From Pengzhenrongella sicca (GTDB taxonomy: Bacteria; Actinomycetota; Actinomycetes; Actinomycetales; Cellulomonadaceae): a stretch of 64,000 bases of DNA. Under the pieces are notes generated by a model. That model made no database searches. It was given only the letters and a program-made list of their open reading frames with translations, and was not told where the DNA came from. The stretch is from assembly GCF_017569225.1 (NCBI RefSeq), contig NZ_CP071868.1:3286001-3350000 (forward strand), written 5' to 3'. This document shows, piece by piece, positions 1 to 7,898 of the stretch. Made by a program: the position numbers and the translations under genes. The stretch's first letter is position 1, and each line of letters starts with the position of its first letter.

Positions 1-111
1 GTCGCCGAGGAGCGAGGCGACCATAGCCTTGGAGACGAAGTTCTTCGCACCGCGAACGGTGATCTCGCCCGACAGAGGGGTACCACCATTGACGTAGAGC
101 AGATCATTCAT
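1..111 (-). CDS. murA: UDP-N-acetylglucosamine 1-carboxyvinyltransferase, N-terminal fragment
   Basis: Only the first 37 codons lie in the window; the gene runs off the left edge. The translation opens MNDLLYVNGGTPLSGEITV and continues RGAKNFVSKAMVASLLGD. This is the typical MurA start (a G-x-x-x-L-x-G-E segment followed by R-G-A-K-N, whose lysine and asparagine contact substrate). MurA transfers enolpyruvate from PEP to UDP-GlcNAc, the first committed step of cytosolic peptidoglycan precursor synthesis. ATG at 111 is the only in-frame start near the conserved motif. The gene lies downstream of hupB on the same strand, about 90 bp away. Confidence 0.9.
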   Translation of the reverse strand, partial: MNDLLYVNGGTPLSGEITVRGAKNFVSKAMVASLLGD

Positions 112-163
112 GCCCTCATCGTTGCTCACTCCGGGGCTCAGACCAACCGCACAGGCCAGACTC

Positions 164-178
164 GGCGCGCCGCGCGCC
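164..178 (-). terminator. Short GC hairpin between hupB and murA
   Basis: Two 7-base complementary arms (GGCGCGC and GCGCGCC) flank a single C just beyond the hupB stop codon. In practice this folds as about 5 bp with a small loop. There is no T-tract, so it is at best a weak terminator or pause site for hupB transcripts. Confidence 0.3.
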
Positions 179-202
179 AAACCTTCACACCACCCGCGCG
201 GG

Positions 203-763
203 CTACTTCTTCTTCTTGCTGGTGGCCGGCTTGTGCTTCTTCGCAACCTTGCCTGACTTCGCGGGCTTCGCAGCCTTGGCTGGCGCGGGATCCTTGGCCG
301 ACTTGTCCTGCTTCGCGGACTTTGCGGCCTTCTTCGCCGTCGGGGCCTTCGCCGGCTTCGCGGCCTTAGCAGCCTTCGCGGGCTTGGCGGCCTTCGCGGG
401 CTTGGCGACTGCGCTCGCCGGGGCGCTCACCGTCGGGGCCGACGGCGTCGCGCTCGCGGCGACCTTCTCCGTCGCCGCCCGCGCCCCGGGGGTTCCCGAG
501 ACCGCCGCGCGCAGCGCCGTCCCGGGCCGAAAGCGCGGAGCGGCCGAGGCCGCGATCTCGATCGCGGCGCCAGTGCCCGGGTTGCGACCCGTGCGGGCCG
601 GCCGCTCGACGCGCTCGAACGTGCCGAAGCCCGTGAGCGTGACCCGGTCGCCGACGACGAGCCCGTGCTGGATCTCGCCGAGCACGGCGTCGAGCGCGGC
701 GACGGCGGCGGCATGGCTGCCGAGCCGACCTTCGAGCAGGGCAACGAGTTCGGTCTTGTTCAC
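203..763 (-). CDS. hupB: HU-family nucleoid protein with Lys/Ala-rich tail
   Basis: 186 aa. Residues 1-90 are an HU domain, starting VNKTELVALLEGRLG and containing GFGTFERVERPARTGRNPGT, the DNA-binding arm signature. Residues from about 95 onward are a low-complexity tail of Lys, Ala and Pro ending in KKKK, the mycobacterial HupB/Hlp architecture that adds non-specific DNA binding. I chose GTG at 763 because HU proteins begin at this NKTEL segment and a GAAGG ribosome-binding site precedes it; the frame stays open to 826, but those residues are not HU-like. It is expected to bind and bend DNA in the nucleoid. A candidate promoter lies at 825-853. Confidence 0.93.
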   Translation of the reverse strand: MNKTELVALLEGRLGSHAAAVAALDAVLGEIQHGLVVGDRVTLTGFGTFERVERPARTGRNPGTGAAIEIAASAAPRFRPGTALRAAVSGTPGARAATEKVAASATPSAPTVSAPASAVAKPAKAAKPAKAAKAAKPAKAPTAKKAAKSAKQDKSAKDPAPAKAAKPAKSGKVAKKHKPATSKKKK

Positions 764-824
764 CGCGACACCTTCATCCGTTGGGCGCGCCGGACGCCGC
801 AGATCGCCGCGTCGCGCGACTCCC

Positions 825-853
825 ACCCTAGGGGAGCCGGCGGCGCGGGTCAG
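825..853 (-). promoter_or_regulatory. Candidate hupB promoter
   Basis: On the minus strand CTGACC (848-853) and TAGGGT (825-830) are separated by exactly 17 bp and lie about 60 bp upstream of the hupB GTG. TAGGGT recurs as a minus-10 box at several other genes in this window. The minus-35 matches consensus only moderately. Confidence 0.5.
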
Positions 854-881
854 CCCGAAACGCGGCCGACATGCGATCGGC

Positions 882-1520
882 TCAGGCGGACGGCCGGGCG
901 GCGGCGATCTCGACCGACGGCAGGTGCCGGGCGGGCAGGGTGGTTGGCCGCCAGGGCGCGCGGGTCGTCTCGAACGCGGCGATCTCGTCGGCGTGGTTGA
1001 GCGTGAGGCCGATGTCGTCCAAGCCCTCCATCAGGCGCCAGCGCGTGTAGTCGTCGATCTGGAAGGGCGCCACGATGTCGTCGCACGTCACGGTGCGGGA
1101 CTCGAGGTCGACGGTCACCTCGGTCCCGGGCGCCTGCTCGAGGACCTTCCAGATGAGCTCGACGTCCTCCGCCGAGCAGGTCGCCGCCAGCAGACCCTGC
1201 TTGCCCGAGTTCCCCCGGAAGATGTCGGCGAACCGCGTCGAGATCACGACCCGGAAGCCGTAGTCCTTCAGGGCCCAGACGGCGTGCTCACGCGAGGAGC
1301 CCGTGCCGAAGTCGGGGCCGGCCACGAGCACGGAGCCGACCGCGTAGGCGGGCTGGTTGAGCACGAACGCCGGGTCGCCGCGCCACGCGGCGAACAGCGC
1401 GTCCTCGAAGCCGGTGCGGGTGACCCGCTTGAGGTAGACGGCGGGGATGATCTGGTCGGTGTCGACGTTGCTGCGGCGCAGCGGGACCCCGACGCCGGTG
1501 TGCTGGGCGAACTTCTCCAT
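882..1520 (-). CDS. leuD: 3-isopropylmalate dehydratase small subunit
   Basis: 212 aa, the usual length for LeuD. The N-terminus [20 protein letters not shown] continues [13 protein letters not shown], the conserved swivel-domain opening, and [20 protein letters not shown] is the substrate-recognition loop. With LeuC it isomerises 2-isopropylmalate to 3-isopropylmalate in leucine synthesis; in the citramalate route the same pair can isomerise citramalate. It lies 81 bp downstream of leuC on the same strand and is presumably co-transcribed. ATG at 1520 starts directly at the family N-terminus. Confidence 0.95.
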   Translation of the reverse strand: MEKFAQHTGVGVPLRRSNVDTDQIIPAVYLKRVTRTGFEDALFAAWRGDPAFVLNQPAYAVGSVLVAGPDFGTGSSREHAVWALKDYGFRVVISTRFADIFRGNSGKQGLLAATCSAEDVELIWKVLEQAPGTEVTVDLESRTVTCDDIVAPFQIDDYTRWRLMEGLDDIGLTLNHADEIAAFETTRAPWRPTTLPARHLPSVEIAAARPSA

Positions 1521-1601
1521 CAGGAGTCTCAGGCTTCCTCTTCGCGCCGGGCCGGCGCTGCGCGCCGGGCCCGGCTGGTCAGGTGTGGGGTGGTACCCGG
1601 G

Positions 1602-3050
1602 CTACGCCGGCTGGAGGTCCGTCACGCGGGTGCCGGTGCCGGCGTCGTCGCTGAGGTCCGAGATCGACGACAGCGTGCCGCGGATCGCCGTCGCCGCCGC
1701 GACCAGGGGCGAGACGAGGTGCGTGCGGCCGCCCTTGCCCTGGCGTCCCTCGAAGTTGCGGTTCGAGGTCGAGGCGCTGCGCTCCCCCGGGGCCAGCTGG
1801 TCCGGGTTCATGCCCAGGCACATCGAGCAGCCGGCGTTGCGCCACTCCGCCCCGAAGTCGAGGAAGATCTTGTCGAGGCCCTCGGCCTCGGCCTGCAGCC
1901 GGACCCGGGCGGAGCCGGGCACGACGAGCACCCGCAGCGAGTCGGCCTTGTGTAGCCCGTCGATGACCGCGGCGACCGCCCGGAGGTCCTCGATGCGGCC
2001 GTTGGTGCACGAGCCGATGAACACCGTGTCGACCGCGATGTCACGCAGCGGCGTGCCGGGCGTGAGCGCCATGTACTCGATCGCGCGCTCGGCCGTCGCC
2101 CGGTCGCCCGGGTCGGCGATCTCGGCGGGGATCGGGACGTTCGCCGACAGGGGCAGGCCCTGGCCGGGGTTCGTGCCCCACGTGACGAACGGCTCGAGCT
2201 CGCCTCCGTCGAGGGTGACCTCGACGTCGAACACGGCGTCGTCGTCGCTCTTGAGCGTGTTCCAGTAGGCGACGGCCTCGTCCCAGTCCGCCCCCTCGGG
2301 CGCGTGCGGGCGGCCCTTGAGGTAGGCGTACGTGGTGGCGTCCGGGGCGATCATGCCCGCGCGGGCGCCGGCCTCGATCGACATGTTGCAGATCGTCATA
2401 CGCGCCTCCATCGACAGCGCGCGGATCGCCTCGCCGCGGTACTCGAGCACGTAGCCCTGGCCGCCGCCGGTCCCGATCTTCGCGATCACCGCGAGGATGA
2501 TGTCCTTCGCCGTCGTGCCGGGGCGCAGGGCGCCGTCGACCGTGATCGCCATGGTCTTGAAGGGGTTGAGCGGCAGGGTCTGGGTCGCGAGCACGTGCTC
2601 GACCTCGCTCGTGCCGATCCCGAACGCGAGCGCGCCGAACGCGCCGTGGGTCGAGGTGTGCGAGTCGCCGCAGACGACCGTCAGGCCGGGCATGGTGAGC
2701 CCGAGCTGCGGGCCGACGACGTGCACGATGCCCTGGTCGGCGTCCCCGAGGGAGTGCAGCCGGACTCCGAACTCTACGGCGTTGTTGCGCAGCGTCTGGA
2801 TCTGGGTCCGGCTCGTCAGGTCGGCGATCGGCCGGTCGATGTCGAGCGTCGGGGTGTTGTGGTCCTCGGTCGCGATCGTGAGGTCCGGCCGTCGCACCGG
2901 GCGCCCCGCCAGCCGCAGCCCCTCGAAGGCCTGCGGGCTCGTGACCTCGTGGACGAGGTGCAGGTCGATGTAGAGCAGGTCCGGCGCTCCGTCGCTGCCG
3001 CGGCGCACGATGTGCGCATCCCAGACCTTCTCCGCCAGCGTGCCGGCCAT
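1602..3050 (-). CDS. leuC: 3-isopropylmalate dehydratase large subunit
   Basis: 482 aa, full length. The aconitase-type 4Fe-4S ligands are visible in [14 protein letters not shown] (one Cys) and [14 protein letters not shown] (two Cys). The N-terminus [17 protein letters not shown] is canonical. LeuC supplies the Fe-S active site of the LeuCD isomerase in the cytosol. ATG at 3050 has an AGGA site about 8 nt upstream. The divergent neighbour is an NdgR-type IclR regulator, and the 98-bp shared spacer contains a palindrome (3117-3135) that may be its operator. Confidence 0.96.
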   Translation of the reverse strand: MAGTLAEKVWDAHIVRRGSDGAPDLLYIDLHLVHEVTSPQAFEGLRLAGRPVRRPDLTIATEDHNTPTLDIDRPIADLTSRTQIQTLRNNAVEFGVRLHSLGDADQGIVHVVGPQLGLTMPGLTVVCGDSHTSTHGAFGALAFGIGTSEVEHVLATQTLPLNPFKTMAITVDGALRPGTTAKDIILAVIAKIGTGGGQGYVLEYRGEAIRALSMEARMTICNMSIEAGARAGMIAPDATTYAYLKGRPHAPEGADWDEAVAYWNTLKSDDDAVFDVEVTLDGGELEPFVTWGTNPGQGLPLSANVPIPAEIADPGDRATAERAIEYMALTPGTPLRDIAVDTVFIGSCTNGRIEDLRAVAAVIDGLHKADSLRVLVVPGSARVRLQAEAEGLDKIFLDFGAEWRNAGCSMCLGMNPDQLAPGERSASTSNRNFEGRQGKGGRTHLVSPLVAAATAIRGTLSSISDLSDDAGTGTRVTDLQPA

Positions 3051-3116
3051 GTCTCGAGTCCTCTCGTGTCCCTGCCCGGCGGGGGTGTCCCGGGCGCGTC
3101 GCCAGCCGGATACTTG

Positions 3117-3135
3117 CGTCTCAGTCTTCGAGACG
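3117..3135. promoter_or_regulatory. Palindrome in the leuC-ndgR divergent spacer
   Basis: CGTCTC (3117-3122) and GAGACG (3130-3135) form a perfect inverted repeat with a 7-bp spacer, 14 bp before the ndgR start and 67 bp before the leuC start. NdgR/AreB regulators of other actinobacteria bind this intergenic region, so it is a reasonable operator candidate; no binding evidence exists here. Confidence 0.45.
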
Positions 3136-3148
3136 GCAGTATCGACCT

Positions 3149-3868
3149 ATGGACAACTCTAGCGGAGTCGGCGTGCTGGACAAGGCCGCGTCGGTACTCA
3201 GTGCTCTCGAGGCCGGCCCCGCCACCTTGGCACAGCTCGTCGCGGCGACCCACCTCGCCCGCCCGACGGCGCACCGCCTCGCGGTGGCCCTCGAGCACCA
3301 CCGCCTCGTCGCGCGCGACATGCAGGGGCGCTTCGTGCTCGGCCCGCGCCTGTCGGAGCTTGCCACGGCCGCCGGCGAGGACCGCCTGCTCGCCGCGGCG
3401 GGTCCCGTGCTCGGCGCCCTGCGCGACCATACCGGGGAGAGCGCGCAGCTGTACCGGCGCCAGGGTGACCAGCGCATCTGCGTCGCCGCCGCGGAGCGGC
3501 CCATCGGCCTGCGCGACTCGATCCCGGTCGGCGCCGCCCTGTCCATGCAGGCGGGCTCCGCCGCCCAGATCCTGCTGGCCTGGGAGGAGCCCGACCGGCT
3601 GCACCGCGGCCTCCAGGGCGCGAAGTTCACCGCGACGATCCTCTCGGGCGTCCGACGCCGCGGCTGGGCCCAGTCGGTCTCCGAGCGCGAGCCCGGGGTC
3701 GCCTCGGTCTCGGCGCCGGTGCGCGGACCCTCGGGCCGGATCGTGGCCGCCGTGTCCGTCTCGGGCCCGGTCGAGCGCCTGAGCCGCCAGCCCGGCCGCC
3801 TCCACGCCGCGGCGGTCGTCTCGGCCGCCAACCGCCTGACAGAGGTCCTCCGCCGCACAGCGGAGTAA
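3149..3868 (+). CDS. ndgR: IclR-family regulator, NdgR/AreB type
   Basis: 239 aa. A winged helix-turn-helix occupies roughly residues 8-65 (VLDKAASVLSALEAGPATLA, then ATHLARPTAHRLAVALE). An IclR effector domain follows, with the typical RQGDQRICVAAAERPIGLRD and AGSAAQILLAWE segments. NdgR/AreB is an actinobacterial regulator that is almost always divergent from leuCD and controls leucine and other amino acid genes, sensing small metabolites. Here it has that exact arrangement. The symbol rests on synteny and family. ATG at 3149 has only a weak RBS, and a CAGTAT box 6 nt upstream suggests a possible leaderless start. Confidence 0.85.
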   Translation: MDNSSGVGVLDKAASVLSALEAGPATLAQLVAATHLARPTAHRLAVALEHHRLVARDMQGRFVLGPRLSELATAAGEDRLLAAAGPVLGALRDHTGESAQLYRRQGDQRICVAAAERPIGLRDSIPVGAALSMQAGSAAQILLAWEEPDRLHRGLQGAKFTATILSGVRRRGWAQSVSEREPGVASVSAPVRGPSGRIVAAVSVSGPVERLSRQPGRLHAAAVVSAANRLTEVLRRTAE

Positions 3869-3881
3869 CCCCCCCCATCGT

Positions 3882-3942
3882 CAGCCCGGTTTTCAGGGGA
3901 ATGTGTGCGCTGGACGCACCGATTCCCCTGAAAACCGGGCTG
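3882..3942. terminator. Very long perfect hairpin downstream of ndgR
   Basis: Two perfectly complementary 21-nt arms (3882-3902 beginning CAGCCCGGTTTTC, and 3922-3942 ending GAAAACCGGGCTG) enclose a 19-nt loop. The loop itself contains a 5-bp stem (GTGCG and CGCAC). It lies 14 bp after the ndgR stop. There is no T-tract on either strand. It may act as a factor-assisted or bidirectional terminator; its stem is unusually long and perfect. Confidence 0.55.
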
Positions 3943-4303
3943 TAGCGGGGCGGGCGGCGGCGCCGGGCGGGGCTTGAGCGCTGCGGCGAACTGGGAGGTG
4001 TGGTCCCGAAATCGCCAACAAATGCGCCGCAACTCCCAGTTCGACGAGTTCGAGGTCGAGGGTGGCGCGTAGTTCGACGAGTTCGAGGTTGAGGGTGCCG
4101 AGTTCCGACGCCACTGCGCAGCCGACGGCCGGCGTCACCCGGCTCGCGAGTGTGGGCGTTCGGTTGTCGCGGGCGCGCATGTGGGCATTCGGTCCCCGGA
4201 CCACCCACCCGATCGGGCCTCGGGGGTGATCTCCCCCGCTCGTGGGTCTCGAGAGCGGATCGCCCGCGCGCACGGGAGCTCGCGGGACAGGGCGGGTATG
4301 ACG
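3943..4303. other. Gene-free interval with repeats
   Basis: No credible coding frame is seen between the ndgR hairpin and the tRNA terminator. The interval contains a 10-bp inverted repeat (GAACTGGGAG at 3988-3997, CTCCCAGTTC at 4033-4042), a 33-bp tandem duplication (4038-4100) and otherwise unremarkable GC-rich DNA. Frames that stay open here have Arg/Pro-rich translations typical of chance reading of GC-rich sequence. Confidence 0.6.
4038..4100. repeat. 33-bp direct tandem repeat, about 1.9 copies
   Basis: The segment starting AGTTCGACGAGTTCGAGGTC at 4038 is repeated at 4071 with one T for C change in the first 27 bases. The period is 33 bp. Within each unit AGTTCGA or GTTCGAG recurs at about 10 bp. 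It is not within a recognisable gene. Confidence 0.8.
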
Positions 4304-4335
4304 AAGGCCCGGTCACCGCGAGGTGACCGGGCCTT
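4304..4335 (-). terminator. Hairpin terminator after tRNA-Glu
   Basis: A perfect 14-bp stem (AAGGCCCGGTCACC and its complement) closes a 4-nt loop and ends 4 bp beyond the tRNA-Glu 3' end on the minus strand. It has no long T-run, but position and stability make it the probable terminator of the tRNA operon. Confidence 0.75.
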
Positions 4336-4339
4336 GATG

Positions 4340-4412
4340 TACCCCCGACGGGATTCGAACCCGTGCTACCGCCGTGAGAGGGCGGCGTGCTAGGCCGCTA
4401 CACAACGGGGGC
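4340..4412 (-). tRNA. tRNA-Glu (anticodon CUC)
   Basis: 73 nt on the minus strand. The acceptor arms GCCCCCG and CGGGGGT pair with a terminal G-U, followed by discriminator A. The anticodon loop CTCTCAC is closed by GCCGC/GGCGG-type pairing and gives anticodon CTC. The T-arm contains GGTTCGAATCC. No CCA is encoded. It lies 86 bp downstream of tRNA-Gln and is probably co-transcribed with it. Confidence 0.95.
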
Positions 4413-4498
4413 CTAAGCAGCCTTTTCGCGACCCGGTTGCCCGGATCGCGAACGACTACGAGTGAGCACCTTACCCGAAACTCCGGGAAGGATTCACG

Positions 4499-4570
4499 CT
4501 GGGGTACCAGGACTCGAACCTAGAATGTCGGTACCAGAAACCGATGTGTTGCCAATTACACCATACCCCA
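4499..4570 (-). tRNA. tRNA-Gln (anticodon CUG)
   Basis: 72 nt on the minus strand. TGGGGTA pairs perfectly with TACCCCA, with discriminator G. The anticodon stem TCGGT/ACCGA encloses TTCTGGT, giving anticodon CTG. The T-loop contains GGTTCGAGTCC. CCA is not encoded. It is the first gene of the tRNA pair. No glnS is in the window, but gltX and gatCAB are, in line with the indirect Glu-tRNA(Gln) amidation route used by actinobacteria. Confidence 0.95.
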
Positions 4571-4637
4571 AAGTGGTACAAGCCCCCCACGGGCCTGCGG
4601 TTTCATCCGCAGAACACGGGGTCCGTACCGGCGGTTA

Positions 4638-4667
4638 ACACTACCCGAGCCCACCGGGTGGGTCCAA
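4638..4667 (-). promoter_or_regulatory. Candidate promoter of the tRNA-Gln/tRNA-Glu operon
   Basis: On the minus strand TTGGAC (4662-4667) and TAGTGT (4638-4643) are 18 bp apart. They lie about 70 bp before the tRNA-Gln 5' end, leaving a processed leader. Both hexamers are reasonable matches to the vegetative sigma consensus. Confidence 0.5.
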
Positions 4668-4732
4668 CCACGCGCCGCTGGCCAGCCCCGGACGTGACGA
4701 ACACCACGCTCCGCGGCGGTTGCGAACGCGGC

Positions 4733-4762
4733 GCCTCAGAACCGGGCGTCTCAGAACCCCAG
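4733..4762. repeat. 15-bp direct repeat over the HAD gene stop codon
   Basis: GCCTCAGAACCGGGC (4733-4747) and GTCTCAGAACCCCAG (4748-4762) are adjacent and related (11 of 15 identical). The second copy holds the real stop codon (TCA, read TGA on the minus strand) and the first holds a second in-frame TGA 15 nt later. It is the smallest member of a recurrent stop-codon repeat pattern. Confidence 0.6.
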
Positions 4763-5512
4763 CGCCGCGCGCAGCCCCGCGAGCCCGGGCAGCACGATCA
4801 CGCCCGCGGCCGCGACGTCGTCGGCCGAGATCTCGACCCGGCGCGCGCCGGGCCGGTCGAGCCAGACCCCGATCAGGCCGGCCGCCGACGCCGCCTGCGC
4901 GTCGATGTCGAGCTCGTCGCCCACGTAGGCGGTCCGGGCCGGTTCGGTGCCGAGCAGGCGGCACGCCTCGAGGAAGACGCGCGGGTCGGGCTTGCCGAAG
5001 CCCAGGGTGTCGAGGCCGACGAGCATCGGCATCGCGCCCGCGAGGCCGGCGCGCGCGAGCTTGCGGGTCTGGTACCCCACGAGGGCGTTCGACAGCGCGC
5101 CGACCGCGACGCCGTCGGCGCGCAGCTCCGCGATCACCTGGAGCGCGTCGGAGTGGGCCGCCCAGGCGCTCTGCACGCCCTCCTCGAAGACGGCGTCCCA
5201 GGCGTGGAAGGAGTCGAGGTCGAGCGCCGCCCCGCCGAACTCGGCCTGGAGGTCGTTCGCGCGCGCCATGCGCTGGGCCTCGTACCCCAGCTCCCCCGCG
5301 GTGTACTGGCGGTAGTAGCCGAGCGAGTCCGCCCGCCAGTGCGCGAGCACGTCCCCGCCGCGCGCCGCGGGCAGGTGCGGCAGGTATGCGCTCGTCGTGC
5401 CCGCGAGCGCGCGGGCGAACGCGCCGCGGGTGTCGACGAGCGTGTCGTCGATGTCGAACAGGACGCCGTCGACCGGCCGCGCGCCCGACCCGGCCGCGCC
5501 CGGCCCGCCCAC
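4751..5512 (-). CDS. HAD-superfamily hydrolase
   Basis: 253 aa. The HAD motifs are all visible: motif I FDIDDT (Asp20 nucleophile and Asp22), motif II in GALSNA, motif III lysine in GFGKPDPRVF, and motif IV VGDELDIDAQ with paired acidic residues for magnesium. A helical cap lies between motifs I and II (C1 type). It resembles small phosphatases such as phosphoglycolate phosphatase, but the substrate cannot be told. The GTG start at 5512 overlaps the gltX stop by one base (TAGTG), implying coupled translation. The stop codon sits in a 15-bp duplicated segment. Confidence 0.88.
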   Translation of the reverse strand: MGGPGAAGSGARPVDGVLFDIDDTLVDTRGAFARALAGTTSAYLPHLPAARGGDVLAHWRADSLGYYRQYTAGELGYEAQRMARANDLQAEFGGAALDLDSFHAWDAVFEEGVQSAWAAHSDALQVIAELRADGVAVGALSNALVGYQTRKLARAGLAGAMPMLVGLDTLGFGKPDPRVFLEACRLLGTEPARTAYVGDELDIDAQAASAAGLIGVWLDRPGARRVEISADDVAAAGVIVLPGLAGLRAALGF

Positions 5513-7062
5513 TAGAGCGTCGCGCGCAACGCGCGCAGGCGGGCGAGCGAGCTGTCCCGGCCGAGGATCTCCATGGACTCGAACAGCGGCGGCGACACGC
5601 GCCGGCCGCTGATCGCTGTGCGCAGCGGCGCGAACGCGAACCGCGGCTTGAGCCCGAGGCCGTCGATCAGGGCCTCGTTCAGCGCGACGTGCACGGGCTC
5701 CGCGGCGAAGCCGTCGGCCGGCAGCGCCTCGAGCGTCGCGATCGCCGCGTCGAGCGCGCCCGCCGCGTCGGGGCGCAGCGCGGCGACGGCCTGCGCCTCG
5801 AGCTCGACCGCGTCGTCGGCGGTGAACAGGAAGCCGAGCATCCCGGGCGCCTCGCCGAGCAGCGTCATCCGCTCCTGGACGAGCGGCGCGCCGGCGTCGA
5901 GCAGCGCGCGGTGCGCGGCCGACAGGTCGGCGTACGCGTCCGCCGGGACGATCCCGGCCGCGTGCAGGTACGGCACGAGGCGGCCCCGGAAGTCGTCGGG
6001 CGCGAGCAGGCGCAGGTGCGCGGCGTTGATCGCCTCGGCCTTCTTGAGGTCGAAGTGGGCGGGGTTTGGGTTCACGTCGGCGACGTCGAACGCGGCGACC
6101 AGCTCGTCGACCGAGAAGATGTCGCGGTCGGGGCCGATCCCCCAGCCCAGCAGCGCGAGGTAGTTGAGCAGCCCCTCGGGCGTGAAACCGTGCTCGCGGT
6201 GCAGGAAGAGGTTCGACTCGGGGTCGCGCTTGGAGAGCTTCTTGTTGCCCTCGCCGAGCACGTACGGCAGGTGCCCGAACACGGGCAGAACCTCGGCGAC
6301 GCCGATCGCGAGGAGCGCGCGGTAGAGCACGACCTGGCGAGGGGTCGAGGAGAGCAGGTCCTCCCCGCGCAGCACGTGGGTGATGCCCATGAGCGCGTCG
6401 TCGATCGGGTTCACCAGCGTGTACAGCGGCTGGCCGTTGCCGCGCACGATGACGTAGTCCGGGATCGACCCGGCCTTGAACGTCACGTCGCCCCGGATCA
6501 GGTCGGTGAACGTGACGTCGTCGTCGGGCATCCGGATGCGCAGCACGGGCGCGCGACCCTCGGCGCGGTAGGCGGCCTTCTGCGCGTCGGTGAGGTCGCG
6601 GTCGAAGCCGTCGTACCCGCGCTTCGGGTCGCGCCCGGCGGCGCGGTGGCGCGCCTCGACCTCCTCGGGGCTCGAGAAGGACTCGTAGGCGTACCCGCCC
6701 GCGAGCAGCTTCGCGGCGACGTCGGCGTACAGGTCCATCCGCTGCGACTGGCGGTACGGCTCGTGCGGGCCGCCGACCTCGACGCCCTCGTCCCAGTCGA
6801 GGCCCAGCCAGCGCAGCGCGTCGAGCAGCTGGAGATAGCTCTCCTGGCTGTCGCGCTCGACGTCGGTGTCCTCGATCCGGAACACGAACGTGCCGCCCAC
6901 ATGCCGCGCGTACGCCCAGTTGAACAGCGCGGTGCGGATCAGGCCGACGTGCGGCGTCCCGGTCGGGGACGGGCAGAACCGAACCCGGATCGCCGATCCG
7001 GTCGGGGCGGCGTCGGCCGCAGTGAGCGTGGTGGGCGTGGTGGTCGTTGCGGTGTCAGGCAC
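5512..7062 (-). CDS. gltX: Glutamyl-tRNA synthetase
   Basis: 516 aa. The class I synthetase signature is [19 protein letters not shown] (HIGH-type motif) and the second signature is [10 protein letters not shown] (KLSKR). It charges tRNA-Glu with glutamate in the cytosol. Actinobacterial enzymes without GlnRS also charge tRNA-Gln, with GatCAB (also in this window) then amidating it. The start is GTG at 7062; a TAGGCT box ends 6 nt upstream (7069-7074), so the mRNA is probably leaderless and the first 24 residues are a low-complexity Thr/Ala extension. The gene precedes the HAD hydrolase and, further on, the tRNA-Gln/Glu pair. Confidence 0.96.
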   Translation of the reverse strand: MPDTATTTTPTTLTAADAAPTGSAIRVRFCPSPTGTPHVGLIRTALFNWAYARHVGGTFVFRIEDTDVERDSQESYLQLLDALRWLGLDWDEGVEVGGPHEPYRQSQRMDLYADVAAKLLAGGYAYESFSSPEEVEARHRAAGRDPKRGYDGFDRDLTDAQKAAYRAEGRAPVLRIRMPDDDVTFTDLIRGDVTFKAGSIPDYVIVRGNGQPLYTLVNPIDDALMGITHVLRGEDLLSSTPRQVVLYRALLAIGVAEVLPVFGHLPYVLGEGNKKLSKRDPESNLFLHREHGFTPEGLLNYLALLGWGIGPDRDIFSVDELVAAFDVADVNPNPAHFDLKKAEAINAAHLRLLAPDDFRGRLVPYLHAAGIVPADAYADLSAAHRALLDAGAPLVQERMTLLGEAPGMLGFLFTADDAVELEAQAVAALRPDAAGALDAAIATLEALPADGFAAEPVHVALNEALIDGLGLKPRFAFAPLRTAISGRRVSPPLFESMEILGRDSSLARLRALRATL

Positions 7063-7097
7063 CCGACCAGCCTAGGCCGACCCCCAGGTGCGGCGGA

Positions 7098-7880
7098 TCA
7101 GCTGCGCCGGATCACCGGGTTGCGCAGCACGCCGAGGTCCTCGATCTCGATCTCCACGACGTCGGCATGCACGACCGGGCCGACGCCGGCGGGCGTGCCC
7201 GTGAGGATGACGTCGCCCGGCAGCAGCGTGAAGACCTCGGAGATGAACGACACGAGATGGGCGACGTCGAACACCATCGCCGACGTGCGCCCGTCCTGGC
7301 GCAGGTCGCCGTTGACGCGCGCGGTCACCCGGAGGTCGTCGGTGTCGAGGTCGGTGACGATCCAGGGCCCGAGCGGGCACGAGGTGTCGAAACCCTTCGC
7401 GCGCGTCCACTGCCCGTCGGTGCGCTGCACGTCGCGCGCGGTCACGTCGTTCGCGGCGGTGTACCCGAACACCTGCGCGAGGGCCTTCTCGGGCGGCACG
7501 TTCTTGGTGATCTTGCCGATCACCACGGCGAGCTCGGCCTCGTGGTGCACCTCTTCGGAGTACGACGGCAGCACGATCGGGTCGTCCGGCCCGATCACCG
7601 ACGTGTTCGGCTTGAGGAACAGCAGGGGCGTGGTCGGGACGTCGTTGCCGAGCTCGGCGGCGTGCGCGGCGTAGTTGCGGCCGACGCCGATGACCTTGGA
7701 CCGCGGGATGACCGGGGCGAGCAGGCGGACCGAGTCGGTGAGCGGGACCCGCTCCCCCGTCGGCTGGACCGGCATGTAGATCGGGTCGCCGGACAGCACG
7801 ACGAGCTCGAGCGAGCCCGGCTCACCGTCCACGAGGGCGTAGCGGGGGTCGTCACCGGTGGTAAATCGAGCGATGCGCAT
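7098..7880 (-). CDS. Fumarylacetoacetate hydrolase-family protein
   Basis: 260 aa with the FAH fold: GVGRNYAAHAAELG, FLKPNTSVIGPDDPIVLP, the metal-binding HHEAELAVVIGK, DVTARDVQ, and the C-terminal GDVILTGTPAGVGP. Members include 2-hydroxyhepta-2,4-dienedioate isomerases, acylpyruvases and oxaloacetate decarboxylases; the exact substrate is not decided by these motifs. I chose ATG at 7880 (MRIARFTTG) over TTG at 7886. A TAGGGT box lies 5 nt upstream, so transcription may begin at or next to the start. It is upstream of gltX on the same strand with a 35-bp gap. Confidence 0.9.
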   Translation of the reverse strand: MRIARFTTGDDPRYALVDGEPGSLELVVLSGDPIYMPVQPTGERVPLTDSVRLLAPVIPRSKVIGVGRNYAAHAAELGNDVPTTPLLFLKPNTSVIGPDDPIVLPSYSEEVHHEAELAVVIGKITKNVPPEKALAQVFGYTAANDVTARDVQRTDGQWTRAKGFDTSCPLGPWIVTDLDTDDLRVTARVNGDLRQDGRTSAMVFDVAHLVSFISEVFTLLPGDVILTGTPAGVGPVVHADVVEIEIEDLGVLRNPVIRRS

Positions 7881-7898
7881 GCTCAACCCTAGGCACGC

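Noticed and set aside
3882-3942. Transposon end or MITE
   Set aside because: No target-site duplication around it and only one copy in the window; terminator or palindromic element is simpler.
4720-7674. A nearly 1000-codon open frame on the plus strand opposite gltX and the FAH gene
   Set aside because: It is a GC-driven mirror of real minus-strand genes; the translation is Arg/Pro/Ala-rich with no domain, while gltX has both class I synthetase motifs.
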